DNA of 64,000 bases from Zygaena filipendulae (GCA_907165275.2 OU015665.1:7502001-7566000), one strand, 5' to 3'. Counted from the stretch's first letter, positions 11,069 to 22,490 are shown. Made by a program: numbers and translations. Notes: generated from the sequence alone by a model not told the origin.

Positions 11069-14000
11069 CAGGAGTAAGTAGGTAAGCCGCTATAGTGTTA
11101 AAACTATGGAATATCTCATGAATCTCTAAATTCAACTGACTTAAAGAATATTGATTAGTTTTAGCCGTATAAACATTGGTTCTACAGAGGCATGTCCACA
11201 GTTTGTTGCTAAAATCAGTGAGTGTTAAGAGGGTGGCGTACAGCACGCGGTGTGCCATTGTTATAATTTTCAATAAGGGGCGATATCGAGGGGCCCGATC
11301 GATCCCGAACTGCTCAACAGTCTTAGTCTTGCGCCCCGCACTATGCACCACAGGGGCAGGCTGGGTGATGCATCATCGCTACACTAGTGCGAGCGGTGTT
11401 CATTCGAGTATGAATATCCGTTGCCTTCCATCATCAATTTCTATGAGATATTAAGGAAGCCATAAAGGAAAGCGACGCCGAACGGTTGATTAATAGGTTC
11501 TATTGTAATTATTACTTTATGAAATTGTAGTACTTCTGATATTTTTTTAATATCTGGTTTAATGTTCTGCATCGCAACACAAACGTTATACGCAAATATT
11601 GTTCCTACTACTATTATCAGTAAAGCTAAGCAAACAAAGTATTACATAAAAACAGAAGCAAGATTTTTTATACTTCACAAAATCGTGCATAGAAGTATTT
11701 TTCTCAGTTCATAATTTACGATGGCTTATTTTATTTATGTTTGTGAAATAGTTTACAAAGCAGCAAATACCGAACTCTCGATTGTTTCCAACCCAAAAAT
11801 AACAAATTCTTGACCTCAATACCCAACACATGCGTCGTGGTAGCATGTGCACTCTACGACTACTAATAACGCGTAGGTATACCCAACCACCCGGGGCGCT
11901 ACAGAATTCTATTAAAATCCAAACAATACCGACTTCCCCAACTAATATCTGGACTAAATCCCTAATAAGTATGCCATTGTGTGAGAGGGACGTGGCTGGA
12001 ACGACAAAGAACACGTTATAGCGATCCGCTTGGTACTTTATTTTCAAAACGCGACAAATGCCATTTTATTGCTTTGTCAAATTTTACTTTAATATAAACA
12101 ATTCAGGGTTCAAACTATTGTGCATTATTTGTTTGATTTATGATGTTTAGCTGTTGATTAAAAGCGGGACCGTACACGCCGGAGTGTGGTGAGCGTCTGG
12201 CCATGGAGGCTCACCGAACTTGCCGCACTCCCCTACGAAACTAGATTTGCAGTCCGCTTATAATACGATGCCGTCCATTCATTACACACGCTACTGTTTA
12301 ACATACAATTTAGTTTCTTTTTTATTTTCGTTAAAGCTGTACATAATTAAAGAGCATATGAAAATGTTTTATAGATTTTAGCCATCGACTATGGTTCACA
12401 ACAATCGACAAATTACTTAGGATTTTATGAGTAAGAATTAAGATAAATAAAAAATAAAATACGGTGTCTCTTCTTGTTTGTTTTTTTTTTTCATTACATT
12501 CCTTTTTTTCGAGCGTCTTTGGTTCAGGACTAGGTATTCAAAAAAGGAGCGGAAAATTTTTCCGTGAGATTTTAATTAGAAGAGAAAGTGTTAGTAAATT
12601 TCGAACGCGTTTGGTTTTAGCGTAGAGGCAAAACCCGCTAGGGACGATTGATTTCAAACCAAAGTGTCCCGTTTGGGGTGTGATATAGAGTAGAATCAGT
12701 GTTAAAGTGTAGTGTCAACAGAGCTAAGTGTTTTCCGTGTTCCACGTCTTTGTGGGGCGAGAGTGCACGAGAGTGTGGCACGGCGCGGCGGTGAGACTGA
12801 CTAGCGTCAAAACCAGGCATGTGCCTCTGGAATTTGAATCTTAAAATCTTTAATTTTTTCCAAAAAACTGTACTATACTAATTTCTAAAGTTTATTAAAT
12901 GTGTAAATTGTGATTCAACGACAAGCTCACTTAATAATATGTTGAATAAACGACAGTAGATTTTAAAAGGCGTACTTCAAAACTGATATCGTAGGTACCT
13001 AAAAAGGTACGATTTCGGTGTTACTGAAATCTTAACCTAATCTTATGTTAACTAAAATAAATATAGTTATAAGTACATAATATAATGTAACTTAAAGATA
13101 TGAAATGGAGAAATAAAACTGTTTTTCATCTAATCTTTAGTTTTCTTGAGATTCAATAATTAAATCAAGTCTTTTTTAAAAAAAAAAACCACAGCTAATT
13201 TTATTGTTTAAAATATATTTATTATCTTAGCATTATTTTTGTCACTTACTGTGTTCTACGCGTGCACAGTGTGTATGTAACCGTGATGGGGCGGTGAGAC
13301 AATAGCGGCTAACTACCCCTTTCTTGTCGGCCCGGCCGCGGGGAGGCGCGGGCTTAACCAAGCATACACTGCGTTTGGGGTACCAATGTGGGGACGCTCG
13401 GGTGCAACGGTGCATGTTGCTATTGTATAGATATAGCCTACCAGCTAATGTTTGGCGTTATCGATGTTGGAGAGTTATTTTTCGTGTTAAATACATAGGT
13501 ATATGGATTTGAACGTTTACAAATCGATCTACCGCCAATGACGCAAATCTATTTGTTATGCAGTTGTACTACTTTTACGTATATAATCTGAGACCTAGTG
13601 AAAATCCCAGGTCATATACTTGCGTACTTATAACATTGTTTTTATCGGTTCGTTTAATATAATATACAAAATTTCAAGTTATTTGTAGCTTTAGAAATAT
13701 AGCTTGCAAACTTTTCCTCTTGTGGCAAAAATATTGAAAGAGTAGGTACCTTTTTTACCGAACTTCTTTTTCTATAGATAAAATTAATATCATAATAATT
13801 TTGTTCACGAATATACACAGAAACTACTAGTACGGTAGGTACAGATATGGGGTCCCGAAGACCCACAATGCAGATTTGAAACGGGGGCTGTAACCGGATC
13901 TTCAAATTGAAATGTTTTATTTGAGCCCTTCATAAGCATTATGCGGATAATGCCGACTTTTAAATTGATAACCAACTCAATGCTACATACGCTTCGAACG

Positions 14001-14440
14001 ATAAACCCCTTTTTTAAAACTCCTTTTGACAAATATTATTTGGTTAAAAGTTTAACCGTATCGCCCTTTTAAAGCTGCATATTTTATATTTCTTTGAAGC
14101 TAATTTACATACGTTTGTGTCTTGACCGGTATTGTTGTGTTTGGGATATATTTGCATCTTTTGTGGCGTTAACGTTTGTTTGTGCCACCGACTTACACAG
14201 AATATGTTTCAATGTGATTGATAGGTCGCAGTGGATTGTGACAATTCGCACTTCATAAACATGGATGTGGAATTTTGATGCTCTTTTAAATACCCGTAGC
14301 TTTCGAAAAATAACACGATGTAAATGTAGAATTATTTTAAGTAGTACAATTCGTCAAACGTACCTATACCTATACAAAGTTTAATAATGAACAATTATTA
14401 TTATTACTTTAAATTAAACTATAACAATTTATGATTATAG
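11069..14440. other. Non-coding stretch with several GC-richer patches
   Basis: Patches at about 11220-11460, 12160-12270, 12600-12830 and 13230-13400 are richer in G+C and CpG than the rest. 12690-12740 reads like a TATA-less 5' leader (AATCAGTGTTAAAGTGTAGTG region) but no exon can be attached. None of the open frames shows a domain. Confidence 0.3.
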
Positions 14441-14603
14441 GTTAACTTCTAAATTACTTTTAGTAAATTATTCAATAATCTATTACTTATTATTGAATAA
14501 TATTAAAACTTTTAGTAAATTATTATATAATATTAGATGGTAAATATTATTTTTAACAAACATAATTATGTTTGTTAAAAATAATATTTACCATCTAATA
14601 TTA
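14441..14603. repeat. Palindromic AT-rich element
   Basis: 14528-14603 is a perfect 76-bp palindrome (38-nt arms, centre CATAA/TTATG). Just upstream, 14467-14501 is a smaller hairpin with ATTATTCAATAAT arms, and ACTTTTAGTAAATTATT occurs twice. It is a cruciform-capable element, probably a small foldback or MITE. Confidence 0.55.
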
Positions 14604-15555
14604 AAATAACTATATAATCTTAGATCACGCGGTGGCGGTACAATACAATATAATACCTGTTTCGGTACAATATAATATAATTGGGCGCTCTATTTTTTTT
14701 ACGCTGTTGGTATTCCTTAATAATAAATAAATGAATGAAACTCTTTATGCCTACATTAAATAAACTATTATTTTTTCTCCGTGGTTTCACCCGCGTGAAT
14801 ATTGGGATTCCTTCGTGAACCTCCTATTATACATCCTTCCGAAAACCTGGAACCTTCCGAAAAATTTTTCCAATGATAATGAAAACTGAATGAAAATAGG
14901 AGAAACAAGTAAAGCCACAGATATACCCAAAAGCGACTTTAGAAAACAGTTTAAAAAAACTGTTGGCTTGAAAATGTGGCATGAAACAATATCTCTCGAC
15001 CGTGTTTGTGCAGTGTACGCCATTTTTAAAGGCTGACTGATGACTCGGCGGTCACTTTTCCAGCCGCCACGGCCGGATGGTGCGTCGGCCATATTTTTGC
15101 ATTTCCCGCGTCACGGAGTTCGCTTCGATCGCACCGTTCGACTCCTATTATCGCAATGATATCGCGATCAATCGAACGGGGGTCTGATTGCGCTCGGGGT
15201 GGGGGGTGGTGGGGAGCAAATAAATGTACCTATCTGCCGAGCGGCGGGCGGATAAATACGCAAATAATACGAAACTACAAAAATCAAAACCCATCCGCCA
15301 CTCTGTACATTCGGATTGTAACGGAGTATGCTCTACTTCCTTTTGTTTCCCTAAAAAATGACTTAGCCTCCAGAATATAATATTATCCTAAATCCAGACT
15401 AAATGACTGCATGTTTTGTCATATCCAATGTCCAAACAGAACTATGTATATACGGTTATCATATCAGAGTTGTGGGAAGCTATAAATGGACACCTTTTTT
15501 AAATTAAGAAACACGTATCCCCTGATTTCGATAGCTGCAAAGCTTAAACGTAGGC
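14604..15555. other. Non-coding stretch with a GC-rich patch
   Basis: 14777-14850 looks like the 3' end of a Helitron-like repeat in reverse orientation (CCGTGGTTTCACCCGCGTG). 15040-15260 is GC-rich with CGATCG-type words and could be regulatory. No exon is supportable. Confidence 0.35.
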
Positions 15556-15740
15556 TATATCACAAAACGTACGCTCTCGTTGGGAATCGAATCTGGGATA
15601 TCCTGATGTGAATACCGGCATGATAGATACTAAACTATCCCCTAGCCAAAAGGTTGACTGGTAGAGAATGCCTTAGGCATTAAGTCCGCCTTTTGTACAT
15701 AAATGTGCAATAAAGTTCTTTAAATAAATAAATAAATAGA
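15556..15740 (+). repeat. LINE 3' tail with a tRNA-like fragment upstream
   Basis: 15652-15738 reads GGTTGACTGGTAGAGAATGC ... AAGTCCGCCTTTTGTAC ... TGCAATAAAG, then (AAAT)n. This is the 3'-end pattern of abundant lepidopteran non-LTR elements. Upstream, GGGAATCGAATCTGGGA resembles an antisense tRNA B-box. No reverse transcriptase remains. Confidence 0.5.
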
Positions 15741-15798
15741 AGTTTGTGTCAAATCAGTCCACTACCGAGATTATAAAAAATATATATATAACTTTTCG

Positions 15799-15880
15799 AT
15801 CCCCTACGGTTTCACCCGCTTTAATTTCGGATTTCCCGTGTTCCCGATGTCACTCAAGAACGCTGTAGTTTCTTAGTTTA
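15799..15880 (-). repeat. Helitron-like (Lep1-type) repeat, fragment
   Basis: CCCCTACGGTTTCACCCGC, 'TTTCGGATTTCCCG' and 'GTCACTCAAGAACGCTGTAG' match the 3' part of other copies in reverse orientation. Confidence 0.5.
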
Positions 15881-16099
15881 TTCATTACAAAAAATATTTT
15901 TTTTCTCTTTATAATGTTATTATATATATATGTACATAGATTAGGTATTAGCTAATATGAAACAAAGATGCATTATTGATTAAATGCATTATTTAAAAAA
16001 ACTCCTGTATACCTTTTATAATAATGTAGAGTATCCTTCGTGACATGCAGCAACTCGCGAGGCCATTATCAAGCCTATAGCTATTTGCCCCGAAAAACA

Positions 16100-16215
16100 A
16101 ACTCTCGCGGGATGTGCGGGGTCAAAGGGGGTCGCGGGGGTGTGCGCTGGCTTCGCGGGGATGGCGCGGGGGTGGCGCGGGGGTGGCGCGGGGCGGAGGC
16201 TGGGGGTGCACACAA
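16100..16215 (+). other. G-rich tandem-like tract
   Basis: The + strand carries at least ten runs of three or more G, including three back-to-back GGCGCGGGGGT-like units near 16160-16195. All six frames stay open because of composition, which explains the Pro/Arg/Gly-rich frames here; I call none. It could form G-quadruplexes, or be the core of a CpG-rich regulatory element spanning about 16040-16330. Confidence 0.45.
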
Positions 16216-16430
16216 TGCAGCCAACTGCGCGTTCACATCACCCCTCGCGCATTTGCATTCGCGCCGTATGCAGCTGCGAACGTTTCGCATCGGCTGATAT
16301 CGGCTTTGATTTTGGCCCTTAGAAATTGCTTGTCGATAACCGTGGTTCCACAAACTGTGATTCTGGGTTTCCATCAGAATCACTTTGATGTACTCGTACC
16401 TATATTGGTTCAGAGTAGGTAAGCTTATTA

Positions 16431-16589
16431 TTATATTATGTAAATACGAATGTTTGTTTGTTTGTTAGGCCTTCACTACTGAAACGATCAGCATGAAACT
16501 TTACATACCTACATGTTGTCAGGGGTACAGACAAGGTTCTCGCGGGAACCCCGAAAATAACGCGGGTGTAACCACGGAGATCAGTTAGT
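16431..16589 (+). repeat. Helitron-like (Lep1-type) repeat
   Basis: 'ATACGAATGTTTGTTTGTTTG', 'GTTGTCAGGGGTACAGACAA', 'CGCGGGTGTAACCACGG' and a final GTTAGT show the usual order. It is shortened inside. Confidence 0.55.
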
Positions 16590-16653
16590 AGTACTATATT
16601 ATTACTTATCTGTGGCAGTTTATAAAATAACATTACGTAGGTACATACACAAG

Positions 16654-16843
16654 ATCCTATTATAAAACAAAGTCCTCCGCCGCGTCTGTCAATCTGTCTG
16701 TCTGCTGAACGGATTTTCATGTGGTTTTCACTAATATATACATAGGTAAAGTGATTCCAGAGAAAGTTTTAAACGTATATTTTATCCTGAAATTCCCGCG
16801 GGCACTCAGAAATTACCGCATGTGAAACCACGGGGACAGCTAT
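16654..16843 (+). repeat. Helitron-like (Lep1-type) repeat
   Basis: It opens TCCTATTATAAAACAAAG, has 'CTGAACGGATTTTCATG', 'TATTTTATCCTGAAATTCCC' and ends GTGAAACCACGGGGACAGC. Same orientation as the previous copy, 64 bp away. Confidence 0.55.
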
Positions 16844-16866
16844 TCATGTTGATGAAGTAATTTAAA

Positions 16867-16918
16867 AATACATACAGCCGAACACAGAACCTCCTCCTTT
16901 TTGGAAATCGGTTAAAAA
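16867..16918 (+). repeat. Short repeat ending GAAATCGGTTAAAAA, second copy
   Basis: It matches 8766-8828 (ATACATACAGCCGAACACAG ... CTTTTTGGAAATCGGTTAAAAA). Again it lies just downstream of a Helitron-like end. Confidence 0.5.
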
Positions 16919-17359
16919 TAGTTGTTATCTAAAGTACCTATGTATGTATAAGTCATATAGCTTTGGGATATTGTTAAATAGATTACTTAATTACTTTATT
17001 ATATAGTCATCATTTTTTTTTTTAATAAAGCAATGCTTTGGGAGAAGGGATGGCTTTTTTTTTTGTTTTTGGTTAATTCGTTGTGATTTTGATCTCAATT
17101 ATAGGTAGGTACGTCAGTTGGTAAAGTTTAAACGAAGTCGAAAAATCTTATTAAAATACACTAATAATAGCATTGAAAAACATGGAAGTACAGTCCACTG
17201 CATTATTAAAGCCAGTTTCCAAACATCGATTCCGAATGCCGACTGCATTAGGTACGGCAGAAATTGTAGTATTGTCGAGTGTATTTCCAGTGTCGTGTAG
17301 GTGTCGTGTCGGTGTCGTGATTCCGACGTCACATGTGCGACGTCAACGAGCATTTTAAA

Positions 17360-17635
17360 CTAACTTTTGTCCGTGGTTTCACTGGCATTCGTTTTGGAGT
17401 TCCCGCGAGATATCCAAGATGCAAAGTACCCTAAGTATGTTCTACTTTGTACAATTTGTATGTTAAATTTTCATCATGATCGGTTTAGTAGAAAATTAAA
17501 AAAATAAAAATTGTTTATTTCGTAACCAAAAGCATTTTTACATATGGTTTACATATGGTATTTTTACATTTATTTAGTAGGTAGTTAGGACTTGGAAATA
17601 TAAAAGACACACAAAGTAACTTTCGCATTTTTATA
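17360..17635 (-). repeat. Helitron-like (Lep1-type) repeat, interrupted
   Basis: 17360-17495 has 'CCGTGGTTTCACTGGC', 'GTTCCCGCGAGA' and 'CATCATGATCGGTTTAG'. The usual end 'AAGTAACTTTCGCATTTTTA' resumes at about 17610, after an A-rich segment with a repeated TTTACATATGG word that is probably a secondary insertion. Confidence 0.45.
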
Positions 17636-17707
17636 CTGGCTGTTACCCGTGGTATAGGTATGCACTTAGTATTGCGAATCTCTTCGAAAAATGTACCTAT
17701 AGGGATT

Positions 17708-17709
17708 AA

Positions 17710-17765
<56 letters not shown>
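17708..17765. repeat. (TA)n microsatellite
   Basis: An almost uninterrupted TA dinucleotide run. The length in the assembly may not be exact. Confidence 0.85.
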
Positions 17766-17768
<3 letters not shown>

Positions 17769-18001
17769 AGTGCTAAAACTTTTTGGATTTAGAATCTAGA
17801 AGTTGTGCATAACATTTTTACGTAGGTGAGCATTATACGGTTTGTGAAAATAATAATACATAGACATTGAAGTCTAAGTAGAGATATTAAACCTAACTAA
17901 AACACCACTGTTTAGTTTTTCCATAAAAAGAAACTATCCAACGGCCAGTACGAAACAAAAATGACGTTGGCACACAAAAAAAAACGCCTATCAGTGTTTC
18001 A

Positions 18002-18206
18002 CGCCGCTCATACGCGGTTCAGTTATGGGCAAGTGAAAACCGGGACTTCACCGATTCGACCGATTCGACTGCAATGAACCGCGGCGGTATGAGCTACAGT
18101 CGAGCGCGGCGCAGTGAGCGAAGTGGGCGGACATATTGACGAGTCGTAAAAAAACCGTACATTTTTTCGCTAAACGGGAGTCCGTTTAACGGAAAAATGT
18201 GCGGTT
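18002..18206. repeat. Nested inverted repeats (hairpin element)
   Basis: Outer pair: GCTCATACGCGGTTCA (18006-18021) against 18075-18094, which is its reverse complement with four extra bases. Inner pair: 18153-18177 and 18182-18206 form a 25-bp stem with three mismatches and a GAGT loop. CGATTCGAC is repeated in between. It is probably a MITE-like element; no coding. Confidence 0.45.
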
Positions 18207-18339
18207 CTCATAACCGACTTCGAAAATGGAAGGTTTTTTACATTTTCTCTTTAATAATCCTAGTCAATTAAAACTAAGAATAATTTTATTATAATAACAC
18301 TTCACAACACACAGTTCTATTTGTTCCCACATTAAGAAT

Positions 18340-18480
18340 GTGAGTTTGTTTCTTTATTAAAGTTTTATGGTTTAGATAACTACTCTATCGATCGTCATGA
18401 AATTTTCCATACACGTTTTCAGGGGTACAGAAAAGGACATAGGCTACTTATTATCCCAGAATTCGTGCAGGAACCCGAAG
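18340..18480 (+). repeat. Helitron-like (Lep1-type) repeat, 5' and middle part
   Basis: 'TGAGTTTGTTTCTTTATTAA', 'ATCGTCATGAAATTTTCCAT', 'CAGGGGTACAGAAAAGGACA' and 'TTATCCCAGAATTC' follow the family order; the 3' hairpin is missing. Confidence 0.5.
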
Positions 18481-19320
18481 TGTTGGTGGTGGATTCGCGA
18501 AGACCCGCTACAATAATGAATACATAATATTTGACTTAGACGTTATTAGACAGCACCACCTTGACCCCAGACTAAGCAAAGCTATTACTATGGATACCAG
18601 ATACGAACTTTTTCATTTTTATTTATTTTATTTTCGTTTATTTACAACAACATATAATAATTTTAGGTTTCAAGATTACACTATTAGCCAATAATAGTCA
18701 CCCTTATATAGAGAACAGTCAGATGCAGAAAAAGCTCATGAAATTCCGCGGGGGACACCTAGTTTATGTATAATTTATTCCTCACAATATTACAAGTAAA
18801 CAACGATTCCATATAAAGCGTGTCCCTCCCCACAACATTCAATAAAGTATCGAAGTGAACGCACACATAAATCTGGACAGTTCCACGTTCGCTGTCCCAA
18901 ATTATGCCATCAAACGGCACCTCCGGGTGACACCCGTCGAGTGAGACATTTCGCCAAATTTCCATACAAATCGGTTCGCCACGGTCGCCTCGCCTCGCCT
19001 CGCCCCGCCTCGCCCCGCCGGTTACACTTCATAAATTTTGATTTTAATATTTACCCCCGACCCCTGGTTGGTTAGCGAATACGAAATTATCAATTCTATG
19101 ATGTAGTAAGCATCTACGTACAGCCAGCAGCGGAAATATGTAAACACTTTTGACAGTCATTGTGTCTTATTGCAATAGTAATAAGGTTCAAAGATCACGG
19201 TGTTTACAAATTGATGGTGCTGACTGTACGCACTGGTGAAGCGGATTTTGACGTTTCTTGTTTACTAATAACTTTGGCGTTAGTGCAAATTTTAACCATC
19301 CATTTTTATTATTATTTTTT
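18481..19320. other. Non-coding stretch with a CGCCT pentamer tract
   Basis: 18974-19018 is a run of CGCCT/CGCCC pentamers. A minus-strand open frame at 18759-18965 has no domain or splice context. The rest is unremarkable. Confidence 0.4.
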
Positions 19321-19591
19321 ACTAGCTATACCCCGCGGTTTCATCCGCGTGAAAGGTTTTTATACAAGAACTTTTTTTCCCGACATCTGATTTCAATGAA
19401 ACAAAGCCTATATATAGCTCCAGGCTAAGCTTAATCTACCTGCTTAATAAACCGCATGATAAACCGTAGACAGTCAGAAAAGAACTTTTTTTTGGGCTTG
19501 GTAACTCTTCTTTTATCACCCCTCTTAATTTTAGATAAAAATATTCAATGTACAGAATGGCAGATTTACTCTTTTATTATAGTATAGATAG
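19321..19591 (-). repeat. Helitron-like repeat, variant subfamily
   Basis: ACTAGCTATACCCCGCGG plus TTTCATCCGCGTGAAAG, then a middle part unlike the other copies ('CTCCAGGCTAAGCTTAATC'), ending TTTATTATAGTATAGATAG. The ends are shared, the core differs. Confidence 0.5.
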
Positions 19592-19734
19592 ATTTCTGTG
19601 ACAGTATCCACAACAACTACATACTGTGATTATATCTTACAAAACATAATAAGTTGTATTACAACCAATGAACGATACACATTTTAAAATAGTCAAATCG
19701 ATTTATACTTATGTAAAGGTTTTATTATATAAAA

Positions 19735-19860
19735 TGCTAGCTGTTACCTCCTTTGCATTTCTTATGTGATTTTCGGAATTCTCCCGGGAATTCTTTACAC
19801 CGTGTCACTCAGGAATGCTGTAGTTTCCTATCGATGAAAATAGTTATTTTCTGAGATTAA
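19735..19860 (-). repeat. Helitron-like (Lep1-type) repeat, fragment
   Basis: GCTAGCTGTTACCTCC, 'ATTTTCGGAATTCTCCCGGG' and 'GTCACTCAGGAATGCTGTAG' match the 3' half in reverse orientation. Confidence 0.45.
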
Positions 19861-19906
19861 CTCCTAAAAGCAAACACATACACAATTTTTTTTAATTTTT
19901 ATAGTA

Positions 19907-20056
19907 GACTAACTGTTTCACCCGCTTTAAATAGTTCCATTTGTCCTTTTCTATTCTGACAACGTGTATGTAACATTTCATGATGATCGGTTGAGTAGTT
20001 GAAACTTGTGACGTGTAACAACCAAACAAACTCTTATTCGCATTGACAATAGTAGG
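19907..20056 (-). repeat. Helitron-like (Lep1-type) repeat, internally deleted
   Basis: 'GACTAACTGTTTCACCCGC' is followed directly by 'GACAACGTGTATGTAACATT', 'CATGATGATCGGTTGAGTAG' and the ATAGTAGG end. Confidence 0.5.
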
Positions 20057-20938
20057 GGTTGACGGAGAAAGTATTGCAGGATGAGGAGGACAAATTAAGA
20101 ATGAGGATTCTAGTTGCAACCTTATGAGTATAATAGCATAATAAATAATACTTATGGTTTGTATAATTGACACCTACTCTTAGGATTCATTTTTCCTAAC
20201 ATTCAGTACACATAGCATAACATAACTCACCGAGTTCAAAACTGTTTCATTATGTTTCAACGGCGTGCTCAGTTCTGAGCGATGAATAAATTGTGTACCG
20301 AACAAAACTCTTTAAATTCATAGGATAAATCAATGGGAGGTTGTTTGAAAAGATTTTATTTCCGTGACGCCCCAGTTCATTTTCCTCCCGACCATAAGCC
20401 GCGTGCACACACGAGCAATAACAGAGATAAGGTGCCGGGGAGTCGGAGACGCGAGTCTATCTCCGCCTTATTGCTATGTAAATAACCTCCATTGAATAGC
20501 AGATCGTCGCGATAAGCCGCCGCTGTGGCATCGGCTTTATGTTGCTCTCATTATTGCTTGCCCTGAAAGCTGCCATAAACAATTGTCATTAATTTAAATG
20601 TCACATTGTCTACCCTCATATACCTACAGTACATAATATGTACTGATGTACATATATTATAATATGTAGTTTATAATTACCATAGGATGTAGTAACTTCA
20701 TGTAGTAACTTTTATTAAGCTGGTCAATCAATTACATTTTATCTCAATTAAATCCAAGATTTACTAGCAGTTGTTAGCGGTTTTACCCAAAGGAAATCCA
20801 AGATCTCTTTGTTGGACTGGTACGGAATTTCCTGTAGGTACCTTGACAAATATAAAAGCTAGATAAAAAGTGTTATTTGAATTCGTTCAATAGTTTTGAT
20901 CCTAATTGACCACAATATCACAACCGATCGAAAACTTC
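20057..20938. promoter_or_regulatory. Candidate regulatory island (20380-20590) in non-coding DNA
   Basis: 20380-20590 is GC-richer and contains repeated GATAAG/TTATC-type words (GATAAGG, GATAAGCC), TTAAT/ATTAA cores and several long non-repetitive words. The open frames are disrupted, so a conserved enhancer is likelier than an exon. Flanking parts hold decayed Helitron-like scraps only (about 20770-20860). Confidence 0.3.
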
Positions 20939-20972
20939 GTTAGTCCAGTGGTTAGTGAACCTAACACTTGCG
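20939..20972 (+). repeat. tRNA-derived SINE head fragment
   Basis: TTAGTCCAGTGGTTAGTGAA resembles the pol III A-box end of lepidopteran tRNA-derived SINEs. It is cut off by the palindromic element that begins at 20973. Confidence 0.4.
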
Positions 20973-21205
20973 GCCGCACTCAGAGTCGACTTTAATGATT
21001 ACTTAGTTAAGTATAGATTTTTAAAACAAAACTGCCGCGATCAAAGACGATCAGTAAATTAATGTTAATTGGCATTTAATGAGATTTAAGTTAATTAGTT
21101 GAATGCCAATCAACTTTAATTTATTAAACTTGTCTGATTGCGGCAGTTTTGTTTTAAAAATCTATACTTAATTAAGTAATCATTAAAGTCGACTCTGAGT
21201 GCGGC
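20973..21205. mobile_element. MITE with about 65-bp inverted repeats, full copy
   Basis: The arms start GCCGCACTCAGAGTCGACTT and reach 'AAACAAAACTGCCGC' inside. The right arm is a near-perfect reverse complement. The centre has a smaller inverted pair around AATGTTAATTGGCATT and GAATGCCAATCAACTTT. No coding. A shorter relative is at 39874-39996, so it is a family. The target duplication is unclear. Confidence 0.7.
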
Positions 21206-22182
21206 GGTTGGTGTGTGATAAAAATTTCTGTTTACCCTAAATCTGAGTGTTCAGTAGGTAGATACTATGTATTTAGATACAACAAAAGAAGTATAATATT
21301 ATAAGCATTATATCTGCTACCTTTTCCCATTCTCTGCACTGATGTTTATACAAAAAAATCGTATTCCCGAGGCCTTGTATAAAAATCTGTGGCCAATGAA
21401 ACACATGAAAACATTATACCTATCTGTTTTTTCCTACTATGTATCATATCACATTATCAGCTCGTAGCCATCTCATTCGCACACAGATATACACCTCATG
21501 TTCTAAACCCCTGATGTAAACGAACCACTTTGCATGCAGGTACCTACCTATACCGGTCGCGTTATCTGTCCATCTTAAAACATTTGTACAACGATCATTT
21601 GCTTAAAAATCCCCATAAAATTACAGAACACAACAATAACCCGGAATAGTTTTGGCGTAGAGAGAAAAAAAAATTAACAATAGTTCGTTTTTTCCTTTTT
21701 TTTCATACGCATTATAGGATAATCCGTCATTGTGCTGGCGGCATACAGATGGCACTGATAAGTGGGCGCATCGCTTTATTAAAATAAAACATCCAGTGTA
21801 CGTTGACCTTCTGAAGCTCGCGGATTCGTGTGTATTTCGCGCCAGTTTCAGTCGCGAGTGAAGGGAGAGGTGGATCAGGGTATCGTGGTGTGATCAGATG
21901 TAACAACACTATCGGATGTTCCTATCTGAGGGTTTCGTTCGGTAATAGCACGGTGTGCATTGGTTCGAGATATTTAATACCTTCCCACGAGGACTTGCTG
22001 CGAGGGCACACGCCCGATGTCAGCTCGATGACGTCAGACCCATTATACTTACGTGGGAAATTACCGTATACCTAATTGGGATGTTGTCCTAAAAATTTTG
22101 TTTCAAAAATTTATTAAAACAAATATTTTTTATACAATAACAATTAATTTAATTACACGATTTATCTTAATATATTTATTAT
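21206..22182. other. Non-coding stretch with a GC-richer island
   Basis: 21720-22060 is GC-richer and has an initiator-like GTTTCAGTCGCG at about 21845. No TATA box lies at the right distance and no exon follows. Overlapping frames on both strands lack domains. It may be a regulatory element. Confidence 0.3.
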
Positions 22183-22490
22183 GCTACTGCTCCACCTGCG
22201 TGTTAACGCGTAAATTAGTGCGCTAATTTAGATGTGGCCAATATTTTAACGCGTTAACTCACTAACTGTTGAGGCAGTTAATACAGTAGATGAATAAGCA
22301 ATATAAATATATTCGATAGTAACATAAAAATACGACATACAAGGGGAATACAAATTCTTCTATCAAAACAATGACATAAACAAAAACATCAAGTTTTCTC
22401 GATGAGACGAGACCATGAAGGTGCTCTATCAAACACTAACATTACCACGTTAGACATTAACATCCACGTTAACGCAGGTGGAGCAGTAGC
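22183..22490. mobile_element. MITE with TIR GCTACTGCTCCACCTGCGT, 308 bp
   Basis: The left end GCTACTGCTCCACCTGCGT and the right end ACGCAGGTGGAGCAGTAGC are exact reverse complements, continuing into TTAACG. Inside is a near-palindrome TAAATTAGTGCGCTAATTTA. No coding capacity. The superfamily is not determined. Confidence 0.6.

Noticed and set aside
16016..16422. Five overlapping Pro/Arg/Gly-rich frames
   Set aside because: All frames are open because of the G-rich tract; none has a domain or consistent start.
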